From: Alphaproteobacteria bacterium
GTDB taxonomy: Bacteria; Pseudomonadota; Alphaproteobacteria; Elsterales; Elsteraceae
Assembly (NCBI GenBank): GCA_013297545.1
Contig: JAAFHH010000055.1
Coordinates: 1-11,761, forward strand
Length of the DNA stretch: 11,761 nt
Direction of reading: 5' to 3'
In this document: piece by piece, positions 6,507 through 11,761 of the stretch
Layout of the letters: each line of letters begins with the position of its first letter
Position numbering within the stretch: the first letter of the stretch is position 1
Translations under genes and position numbers: made by a program
The notes under the pieces: generated by a model
What the model saw: only the letters and a program-made list of their open reading frames with translations
The model's database searches: none
What the model was told of the DNA's origin: nothing

Positions 6507-7505
6507 ATGGCACCGATGACCACCCAGCTTGTTTCCCGCCGCGGCCTTTTGGGGGCACTGCCGCTGCTGGGCCTCGTGCGGCCGGCCGAGGCGCTGGTGA
6601 CGCCTGAGCGGTGGGACTTCGCGGCCCCCTATGCGCTGCGCAATCTGCACACCGACGCCGCCCAGCGCTTCGCCGCGGCGGTCGCGCGCGAGACCGGTGG
6701 GCGGCTGGAGCTCGCGGTGCAAGCGGGGGCGGAGCTGTTCAAAGCACCGGAGATCAAGAACGCCGTCACCAGCGGCCAAGTGCTGATCGGCGACTTTCCC
6801 CTCCAAGCCCATGCCGAGGAAGACGCGGTGTTCGGCACCGACAGCGTGCCGTTCCTGGCACCGGGCTGGGCCGGGGCGCGCCGTCTCTATGATCTGCAAA
6901 AGCCGTTCTTGGAAAAGCGCTTGGCTGCGAGCGGGCTGCGCCTGCTCTATTCGCTGCCCTCGCCTGGGATTGGTCTGGTGGTGGCGCAGCCGCCAGCAAC
7001 CCTCAGCGATGTTGCGGGCTGGTCGATCCGGGCTGGCAGCCGGGCGTTGGCGCAGACCGTGCGCGGCCTTGGTGCGGAACCCGTCACCCTGCTGATTGCA
7101 GAGGTGGCGGATGCCTTTCGCAGCGGGCGGATCCGCGGCGCCTTCACCGCCATCACCACCGCGGTGGAGCAGCGCAGCTGGCAGTTCGCTGGCGGCTTCC
7201 TCGACCTTGGTGCCCACCACCCGCGCAACGCGACCGTGGTGCAGGAACGCGCGTTCCGCCGCCTGCCGGCCGACGTGCAAGCCGCCGTGTTGGAGGCCGC
7301 CAAGCGCGCAGAGAGTGCCGGCTGGGCAGCCGCGGCCGCGAGTTCGCTCGCCGCGCGCGAGCGGCTCACCGCCAATGGTGTGCGGGTGATTGACCCCGCC
7401 GATGCTGATCTGCGCGTGGCAACCAGTGCGTCCGCCCCCGCGATCGAGGCGTGGCAGCGCCGGGCGGGTGCGGATGGTGACGCGATCCGGCGTGGCCTCG
7501 CGTGA
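6507..7505 (+). CDS. DctP-type TRAP transporter substrate-binding protein, candidate 5-oxoproline binder
   Basis: This 332-residue periplasmic binding protein begins with a twin-arginine-like signal, VSRRGLLGALPLLGL (RR at 11-12), and a likely cleavage site near the Ala-rich end at about residue 29. The mature part follows the DctP fold pattern: HTDAAQRFAAAVARETGGRLE, a stretch beginning ELFKAPEIKNAVTSGQVLIG, the middle GWSIRAGSRAL with Arg175 in the position of the conserved carboxylate-binding Arg, and AFRSGRIRGAFTA. Such proteins capture organic acids for TRAP permeases (small DctQ plus large DctM). No DctQ or DctM gene is in the window. The gene overlaps pxpB by GTGA (7502-7505), so it is co-transcribed with 5-oxoprolinase genes. 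A DctP subfamily binding pyroglutamate has been described in Bordetella pertussis. I therefore infer a pyroglutamate-like ligand, not proven here. GTGGGA at 6495-6500 may be its ribosome site. Confidence 0.88.
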   Translation: MAPMTTQLVSRRGLLGALPLLGLVRPAEALVTPERWDFAAPYALRNLHTDAAQRFAAAVARETGGRLELAVQAGAELFKAPEIKNAVTSGQVLIGDFPLQAHAEEDAVFGTDSVPFLAPGWAGARRLYDLQKPFLEKRLAASGLRLLYSLPSPGIGLVVAQPPATLSDVAGWSIRAGSRALAQTVRGLGAEPVTLLIAEVADAFRSGRIRGAFTAITTAVEQRSWQFAGGFLDLGAHHPRNATVVQERAFRRLPADVQAAVLEAAKRAESAGWAAAAASSLAARERLTANGVRVIDPADADLRVATSASAPAIEAWQRRAGADGDAIRRGLA

Positions 7506-8221
7506 TCCGTCCGCGGTATCTGATCGCGGGCGAGGCAGCGCTCTCGGTCGAGTTCGGCACGACGATCGACCCTGCCCTGCACGCCCGGGTTCAAGCGCTG
7601 GACCAAGCGCTGACCGCCAATCCACTGGCGGGCGTGGTGGAATGCGTGCCGAGCTACCGCTCGCTCTCGATCCTGTTCGACCCCGTGGTAACCGACCACG
7701 ACACCCTGATCGCCGCGGTCGAGGCGATCTTGGCCGATCCGCCGGCGGTAACGGCAACCGGCCGCACCTTGCTGGTGCCGGTCGCCTACAGTGCGGCGTG
7801 GGGGGAGGATTTGCCGTCGCTCGCAGCCTCCCGGGGCCTCAGCGAGGATGAGGTGGTCCGCCGCCACACGGCCGCGACCTACCGGGTCTACATGATCGGT
7901 TTTATTCCGGGCTTTACGTACTTGGGCGGGCTCGACCCCGCACTCCACACCCCGCGCCGGGTGTCGCCGCGCTTGGTGACACCAGCGGGATCAGTCGCGA
8001 TCGGTGGCCAGCAGACCGGTATCAACCCGATGGATATGCCGTCGGGTTGGCACTTGATCGGCCGCACCCCACTCACCGTGTTCGATCCCGCGCGCAGTGA
8101 GCGGGTGTTTTTGTTCGCCGCTGGCGACGACATCCGGTTTGAGGCGATCGATGACGCGACGTACGCGGCCCTGGCGGCTGATCCGACAGCCCTGCCGCGC
8201 GACCTCGGACCCGCCGCATGA
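7502..8221 (+). CDS. pxpB: 5-oxoprolinase subunit PxpB (KipI-like)
   Basis: PxpB is the second subunit of ATP-dependent 5-oxoprolinase; with PxpC it forms the part related to the allophanate-hydrolase/KipI-KipA carboxylase fold. The 239-residue product shows the family signature: PSYRSLSILFDP near residues 50-61, GFIPGFTYLGGL (133-144), PAGSVAIGGQQTGINP (161-176) and GWHLIGRTP (182-190). E. coli PxpB (YbgJ) is about 218 residues; the extra length here is mostly at the C-terminus. The start is GTG at 7502, overlapping the TGA of the binding-protein gene. Its own stop overlaps the pxpC start as ATGA, so the three genes are tightly coupled. The Bacillus homologue KipI inhibits the sporulation kinase KinA, but next to pxpA and pxpC the 5-oxoprolinase role is the sound reading. 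Confidence 0.96.
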   Translation: MIRPRYLIAGEAALSVEFGTTIDPALHARVQALDQALTANPLAGVVECVPSYRSLSILFDPVVTDHDTLIAAVEAILADPPAVTATGRTLLVPVAYSAAWGEDLPSLAASRGLSEDEVVRRHTAATYRVYMIGFIPGFTYLGGLDPALHTPRRVSPRLVTPAGSVAIGGQQTGINPMDMPSGWHLIGRTPLTVFDPARSERVFLFAAGDDIRFEAIDDATYAALAADPTALPRDLGPAA

Positions 8222-9216
8222 TAGAGCTCTTGTGTCTTGACCCAGGCGGCCTTGCGACGATCCAAGACCGCGGTCGGTTCGGCTGGCAGCGCTTTGGTGT
8301 GACGCCAGCGGGCCCGATGGACCGGCTGAGTTTTGAAGCGGCCGTCGCCCTCAGCGGCACGGACCATGCGATTGAACTAACCTTGTTCGGTGGCCGCTGG
8401 GCCGTCGAGGGCGGGCCGGCGCGAATCGCCCTCACCCCCGCGCTGACGGCGAAGGTGGATGGGCAGCCGGTGCCACTGCTCACGACCCTCACCCTGCAGC
8501 CGGGCCAGACTTTGAGCCTCGGTGGTGGCCCGGTGCGCGCCTATCTCGCGATCGAGGGCGGGTTCGCGGTTGAGCCGGTGCTCGGCAGCCGGTCGGTGCA
8601 TGTGCGTTCCCGCCTCGGCTGGCCGGGCCGGGCGTTGGTGGCGGGCGATCGCATCCGGCTTGCCGCCGCGCCCGCTGCCGGTCCAGAGCGGCGCCTGCCG
8701 GCGGACGCCTGCGACCTCAGCCCCCGGCGGGTGCGGGTGGTGCTCGGCCCGCAGGAGGATCTGTTCACGCCGGCTGGCATCGCGACGTTCCTCAGCGAGA
8801 CCTTTGTTGTCAGCCCAGAAGCCGATCGCATGGGCTACCGCCTCGACGGGCCGGTGATCGAGCACGCGGGGGACTACAATCTGGTGTCCGACGGCATCGT
8901 GATCGGCTCCGTCCAAGTACCGGGCAATGGGCGGCCGATCGTGCTGCTGGCGGACCGGCAATCGACCGGTGGCTATCCGAAGATCGCGACCGTGATCGGT
9001 GCCGACCTGCCGCTGATCGCGCGCTGCAAGCCGGGCGATAGCCTGCTGTTCGAGGCGATCGATGTGGCGGCCGCGCGGGCGGCGGCGATCGCGTTCAGTC
9101 AGCGGCTGGCAGCATTGCCGGGCTTGGTCACCCAGGGCGCCGTGGTGTGGGATCAAACGTCCGAACGCCTGCTCGGCCTGCAACTGATCGACGGCGCGGT
9201 GAGCGCCCAACCATAA
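8218..9216 (+). CDS. pxpC: 5-oxoprolinase subunit PxpC (biotin-dependent carboxyltransferase-like family)
   Basis: PxpC is the third subunit of ATP-dependent 5-oxoprolinase, acting with PxpA and PxpB to turn 5-oxoproline into glutamate. At 332 residues it is slightly longer than E. coli YbgK (about 310). Family motifs are the N-terminal TIQDRGRFGWQRFGVTPAGP (14-33) with MDRLSF following, AYLAIEGGF, LGSRS, a central RVVLGPQEDLF, RMGYRLDGP, and the signature from SDGIVIGSVQVPGNGRPIVL (224-243) into ADRQSTGGYPKIATV. The ATG at 8218 lies inside the pxpB stop (ATGA), so translation is probably coupled. The nearest gene downstream is on the opposite strand and ends only 10 bases away, so the operon ends here. 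The family name comes from fold similarity to urea amidolyase; no biotin attachment site is present. Confidence 0.96.
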   Translation: MIELLCLDPGGLATIQDRGRFGWQRFGVTPAGPMDRLSFEAAVALSGTDHAIELTLFGGRWAVEGGPARIALTPALTAKVDGQPVPLLTTLTLQPGQTLSLGGGPVRAYLAIEGGFAVEPVLGSRSVHVRSRLGWPGRALVAGDRIRLAAAPAAGPERRLPADACDLSPRRVRVVLGPQEDLFTPAGIATFLSETFVVSPEADRMGYRLDGPVIEHAGDYNLVSDGIVIGSVQVPGNGRPIVLLADRQSTGGYPKIATVIGADLPLIARCKPGDSLLFEAIDVAAARAAAIAFSQRLAALPGLVTQGAVVWDQTSERLLGLQLIDGAVSAQP

Positions 9217-9226
9217 GCCAGCGCGG

Positions 9227-9580
9227 TTAGCGCAGGCAGATAAGCCCAAGCGGCCGGCCCGCCGTGTCGTAGGCTTGGCCGTACTGCCGGCAGGTTGGCT
9301 GCTGCTGGGGCACCACCACCACGCCCGGGCGTTGATCGTATTCGAGCGGGCGGCGTTCCAGGCGTTGGTTCTGGATCTGGCGGCGGTCGATTTCGATCTG
9401 GTCGAAGGCGCGCTGGCGTTCCTGCTGGTCGCGGAATTGCTGGCGCTGCTGGAACGAGCGGTCGTTCTGGCGATCGACATCAGCGTCGCGCTGGCGCTGC
9501 TGTTCCCAGCGCTGGATGTTGGTCTGGGCCTGCACCGGCAGGCTGACGAGGACCAAGAACAGGGCGAACAGCCGGATCAT
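9227..9580 (-). CDS. Small secreted Gln/Arg-rich protein with two C-terminal cysteines
   Basis: This 117-residue protein has a clear Sec signal peptide (MIRLFALFLVLVSLPVQA, cleavage before QT at residue 19). The mature part is dominated by Gln, Arg, Asp and Glu (residues 19-85, runs such as QRWEQQRQRD and RSFQQRQQFRDQQERQR), which may form a charged helix or coiled coil. A short PGVVVVPQQQP linker leads to a C-terminal motif with Cys97 and Cys115 (CRQYGQAYDTAGRPLGLICL), which could form a disulphide in the periplasm. The end resembles the CR..-GRP-..C tail of some outer-membrane or 17-kDa-antigen-like proteins, a weak similarity from memory. The start ATG 9580 is supported by the signal peptide and an AAAGG about 9 bases upstream; a longer in-frame start near 9661 would bury the signal. 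It is divergent from phhA. Function unknown. Confidence 0.8.
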   Translation of the reverse strand: MIRLFALFLVLVSLPVQAQTNIQRWEQQRQRDADVDRQNDRSFQQRQQFRDQQERQRAFDQIEIDRRQIQNQRLERRPLEYDQRPGVVVVPQQQPTCRQYGQAYDTAGRPLGLICLR

Positions 9581-9613
9581 CGGCGATACCTTTGCTGGAG
9601 CGAGCGATACACT

Positions 9614-9651
9614 CGCCTGGAATTCAGGCGAATTCAAGGTGGCGGCCACCT
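9614..9651. promoter_or_regulatory. Stacked inverted and direct repeats between the secreted-protein gene and phhA
   Basis: CGCCTG (9614-9619) and CAGGCG (9625-9630) are a perfect inverted repeat around GAATT. GAATTCAGGC (9620-9629) and GAATTCAAGG (9630-9639) are tandem 10-base units sharing 8 of 10 positions, one helical turn apart. AGGTGG-CGG-CCACCT (9637-9651) is a second inverted repeat. The cluster lies 34 bases from the leftward start and 67 bases before phhA. It looks like an operator for one or both genes; the binding protein is unknown. Confidence 0.45.
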
Positions 9652-9718
9652 CTTGCATCAATGCCGGCTCTCCCCGCAGTCTCGGCGCAAATCATCCCTC
9701 TTTTGTGGGAGAGCTGCT

Positions 9719-10561
9719 ATGTCTGCCGCCTTCGACACCTCGATCCACCGCAGCGCCAGTGCGCGCGGGGATTTCACCATCGACCAGCATTGGGACCACT
9801 ACACGGCGCAAGAACACGCGACCTGGGCCACGCTCTACCGCCGCATGCACGATCTGCTGCCCGGCCGGGCCTGCGCCGAATTCCTCGCCGGGTTGGAAGC
9901 CTTGGAGGTGACCGCTGGCGGCATCCCGGACTTCCGGCGCCTGAACGAGATCTTGGATGCCCGCACCGGCTGGCAGATCGTCGCCGTGCCGGGCCTGGTG
10001 CCGGACGAGATTTTCTTCGAACACCTGGCAAACCGCCGCTTCCCCTCGACCTGCTTCATGCGAAGGCCAGACCAGCTGGACTACATCGAAGAACCCGATG
10101 TGTTCCACGATGTATTCGGCCACGTGCCGCTGCTGGTGAACCCGATCTTCGCGGACTACATGCAGGCCTATGGGGCGGGTGGTGTGAAGGCGATGGGCCA
10201 GCACGCGCTCCACAACCTCGCCCGCCTCTACTGGTACACGGTGGAATTCGGCCTGATCCGCGATGGCGACGGCCTGCGCATCTATGGGGCGGGCATCCTG
10301 TCCAGTTCTAAGGAGAGCGTCTACGCGCTGGAAAGCCCGGTGCCGAACCGCTTGGGCTACGACCTCGTGCGCATCATGCGCACCAACTACCGCATCGACG
10401 ATGTGCAGGAGAGCTACTTCGTCATCAACAGCTTCGACGACCTGTTCCGCTCCACCGACCCGGACTTCACGCCCTACTACACCACGCTGGCGATCATGCG
10501 CGATCTGAAGCCGGGCGACGTGCTGATCGAGGATGAGGTGATCCACAGGGGCAGGGGTTGA
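9719..10561 (+). CDS. phhA: Phenylalanine 4-hydroxylase (iron- and pterin-dependent)
   Basis: PhhA hydroxylates L-phenylalanine to L-tyrosine using O2, a non-haem Fe(II) and a reduced pterin, the entry step of phenylalanine breakdown. The 280-residue product is the compact bacterial form without a regulatory domain. The iron-binding facial triad is visible: H130 and H135 in DVFHDVFGHVPLL, and E176 in YWYTVEF. The spacing agrees with H138/H143/E184 of the Chromobacterium violaceum enzyme. Other family blocks are FTIDQHWDHYTAQEHATW, RTGWQIVAVPGLVP, RRFPSTCFMR with a nearby DYIEEPD, and GAGILSSSKES. The ATG at 9719 follows GGGAGAG with suitable spacing, and the open frame upstream of it belongs to no conserved sequence. 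The pterin-recycling partner gene phhB does not follow, and no PhhR-like regulator is adjacent. Tryptophan or tyrosine hydroxylase is unlikely in this setting. Confidence 0.97.
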   Translation: MSAAFDTSIHRSASARGDFTIDQHWDHYTAQEHATWATLYRRMHDLLPGRACAEFLAGLEALEVTAGGIPDFRRLNEILDARTGWQIVAVPGLVPDEIFFEHLANRRFPSTCFMRRPDQLDYIEEPDVFHDVFGHVPLLVNPIFADYMQAYGAGGVKAMGQHALHNLARLYWYTVEFGLIRDGDGLRIYGAGILSSSKESVYALESPVPNRLGYDLVRIMRTNYRIDDVQESYFVINSFDDLFRSTDPDFTPYYTTLAIMRDLKPGDVLIEDEVIHRGRG

Positions 10562-10617
10562 CAGGGCGAACCATGAGATCAAAGTCGCGGTAGTGGATCT
10601 TCAGCGGAGTTCACGCG

Positions 10618-10830
10618 ATGTCATCATCCAGCACCGATCGGGTTGCAGCTGATCTGCACGCCGTTACGACTCGTCTGGAGGAACACTACGCGCCGGACGA
10701 GGCGAAGTCCTGGCTGCGCGCCGCCCACCCGCAATTGGCCGGTGCGTCAGCGATTGATCTCATCGAACAAGACAGAACAGCCGAGGTCCTGCGGGTTATT
10801 GATCGGCTGGAGGCCGGTGCATTCGTTTAG
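10618..10830 (+). CDS. Small protein resembling the MbcA/ParS/Xre antitoxin toxin-binding domain (DUF2384-like)
   Basis: This 70-residue protein starts at ATG 10618 with GGAG 8 bases upstream. After a Ser-rich start and a predicted helix (VAADLHAVTTRLEEHY), residues 28-70 read AKSWLRAAHPQLAG, ASAIDLIEQDR, EVLRVIDRLEAGAFV. This fits the pattern W-L-x(n)-P-x-L-x-G-x(n)-D-L-I-x(n)-V-x(n)-L-x(n)-G-x-F of the domain found at the C-terminus of Xre/ParS/MbcA antitoxins that bind RES-type toxins. The usual N-terminal helix-turn-helix is missing, so it should not bind DNA on its own. No RES-domain toxin or other partner lies next to it; it sits alone between phhA and ychF. It may be an orphan antitoxin remnant, a regulator of a distant toxin, or an unrelated use of the fold. 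Family assignment is from pattern memory only. Confidence 0.72.
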   Translation: MSSSSTDRVAADLHAVTTRLEEHYAPDEAKSWLRAAHPQLAGASAIDLIEQDRTAEVLRVIDRLEAGAFV

Positions 10831-10918
10831 CTGACGGCTCCGAACGGCAGAAGGGCTAGCCGCCGCCTGCCGGCTGTGGCAGAAGCCTGCGTCTTGTCGC
10901 TGCCGGGTGTGATCGGTC

Positions 10919-11761
10919 ATGGGGTTCAATTGTGGTATCGTCGGTCTGCCGAATGTCGGTAAGTCGACCCTGTTCAACGCACTGACGGCGACGGCTGCGG
11001 CGCAAGCGGCGAACTATCCGTTCTGCACGATCGAGCCGAATGTCGGCCGCGTTGCGGTGCCGGATCCGCGGCTCGACACGCTGGCGCGCATGGGCAAGTC
11101 CCAGAAGGTGATCCCAACCCAGCTGGAGTTTGTCGATATCGCGGGCCTGGTGCGCGGGGCGTCGCGCGGCGAAGGGCTCGGCAACCAGTTCCTTGCCAAC
11201 ATCCGCGAGACCGACGCGATCGTCCACGTGCTGCGCTGCTTCACCGACGGCGATGTGACCCACGTTGAAGGCTCGGTCGATCCCATTCGCGATGCGGACA
11301 CGGTCGAGACCGAACTGATGTTGGCGGACCTCGACAGCTTGGAAAAGCGCGAGATCGGCCTGCAAAAGCGCGTGCGCGGTGGCGACAAGGAAGCGGTCGC
11401 CCAGCTCGACCTGTTGCCGGCCCTGCTGACCGCATTGCGCGATGGCCGCCCGGCCCGCACCGTGGCGGCGACGGCTGAGCAGGCGGAGCTGATCAAGGGC
11501 TTCCAGCTGTTGACCGCGAAACCGGTCCTCTACGTCTGCAACGTCGATGAGGCAGAGGCCGCGACCGGCAACGCGCTGTCCGCCCGGGTCGCCGAGAAGG
11601 CCCGCGCGGAAGGGGCGGCGACCGTGGTGATCGCGGCTGCAATCGAAGCGGAGGTGGCCACGCTAGAGACCGCGGAGGAAAAGATCGACTACCTGTCCGC
11701 CCTCGGCCTGAATGAGGCTGGCCTCGACCAGGTGATCCGTGCGGGCTACGGCCTGCTCGGC
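10919..11761 (+). CDS. ychF: Ribosome-associated P-loop ATPase YchF (OLA1 family), 3' end outside window
   Basis: This Obg-family protein is unusual in preferring ATP over GTP. It binds ribosomes and has roles in translation and stress responses. The visible 281 residues include the P-loop GLPNVGKST (9-17), NYPFCTIEPNVG (32-43), the G3 motif DIAGLVRGASRGEGLGNQFL (73-92) and NVDE (208-211) in place of the NKxD guanine-specificity motif, the feature that marks the ATP-preferring YchF/OLA1 proteins. A coiled-coil region lies between (about residues 125-175). The frame runs open to the last base of the window; the complete family is about 363-366 residues, so about 85 residues, including the C-terminal TGS domain, are missing. 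ATG 10919 is followed directly by the conserved MGFNCGIVGLPN; the ribosome site is weak. The frequent neighbour pth is not seen immediately upstream. Confidence 0.97.
   Translation, partial: MGFNCGIVGLPNVGKSTLFNALTATAAAQAANYPFCTIEPNVGRVAVPDPRLDTLARMGKSQKVIPTQLEFVDIAGLVRGASRGEGLGNQFLANIRETDAIVHVLRCFTDGDVTHVEGSVDPIRDADTVETELMLADLDSLEKREIGLQKRVRGGDKEAVAQLDLLPALLTALRDGRPARTVAATAEQAELIKGFQLLTAKPVLYVCNVDEAEAATGNALSARVAEKARAEGAATVVIAAAIEAEVATLETAEEKIDYLSALGLNEAGLDQVIRAGYGLLG

Noticed and set aside
6453..7948. Long minus-strand open frames opposite the binding-protein gene and pxpB
   Set aside because: They overlap well-supported genes on the other strand, have Arg/Pro/Gly-rich composition with no domains, and are shadows of high GC at codon third positions.
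8377..9480. A 367-codon minus-strand open frame across pxpC and into the small secreted protein gene
   Set aside because: It conflicts with pxpC and with the signal-peptide gene, and its composition is low-complexity Arg/Ala/Ser without motifs.
9275..9718. In-frame upstream extension of phhA by 148 codons
   Set aside because: The extension is the complement of the secreted-protein gene and intergenic DNA. The conserved hydroxylase sequence begins after ATG 9719, which has its own GGGAGAG site.
10858..10875. Possible terminator hairpin AGCCG...CGGCT between the antitoxin-like gene and ychF
   Set aside because: Only a 5-bp stem with an 8-base loop and no T-tract, which is within chance for this GC content.
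1..11761. Search for CRISPR arrays, tRNA or rRNA genes, integrases, transposases and attachment sites
   Set aside because: No regularly spaced repeats, cloverleaf-like sequence, or recombinase motifs were recognised by eye; all main genes look native in composition.

Overview
This GC-rich window reads like the chromosome of an alphaproteobacterium, perhaps Rhodospirillales-like. That placement is an inference from four things: the codon bias, a SecA with a zinc-binding tail, the 5-oxoprolinase and phenylalanine hydroxylase genes, and CCCCTCCCCC-type palindromes of a kind often seen between genes in such genomes. Most of the window is intact core metabolism and housekeeping. I see no transposase, phage gene, tRNA, rRNA or CRISPR array, and no gene that is clearly broken.

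Layout. (1) 1-492: the C-terminal part of an OmpR-type response regulator, running convergently into (2) a leftward pair at 489-2344. This pair is an exported YncE-like beta-propeller protein followed by a Mak-type ROK fructokinase, joined by an ATGA overlap. (3) 2357-2691: a gene-free stretch with a perfect 19-bp inverted repeat and a candidate promoter. (4) 2692-5460: secA, full length. (5) 5461-5643: more GC-rich palindromes, with two copies facing each other. (6) 5644-9216: a 5-oxoprolinase locus. pxpA points left. Divergent from it is a rightward, overlapping operon of a DctP-type substrate-binding protein, pxpB and pxpC. (7) 9227-9580: a small secreted Gln/Arg-rich protein, leftward. (8) 9719-10561: phhA, phenylalanine 4-hydroxylase. 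Between (7) and (8) is a short region with stacked inverted and direct repeats. (9) 10618-10830: a 70-residue protein that looks like a stand-alone MbcA/ParS/Xre-type toxin-binding domain. (10) 10919-11761: ychF (ribosome-associated ATPase), cut off by the window end before its TGS domain.

How the genes work together. PxpA, PxpB and PxpC form the bacterial ATP-dependent 5-oxoprolinase, which opens pyroglutamate to glutamate. The DctP-like binding protein overlaps pxpB by four bases, which suggests it captures 5-oxoproline or a related acid from the periplasm. No TRAP membrane subunits lie in the window. PhhA converts phenylalanine to tyrosine, so the right half leans toward amino-acid catabolism. 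The points most worth a second look are the orphan binding protein in the 5-oxoprolinase operon, the palindromes flanking secA, the lone antitoxin-like small protein, the repeats between 9614 and 9651, and the beta-propeller/fructokinase pair. I did not find a convincing new multi-gene system.
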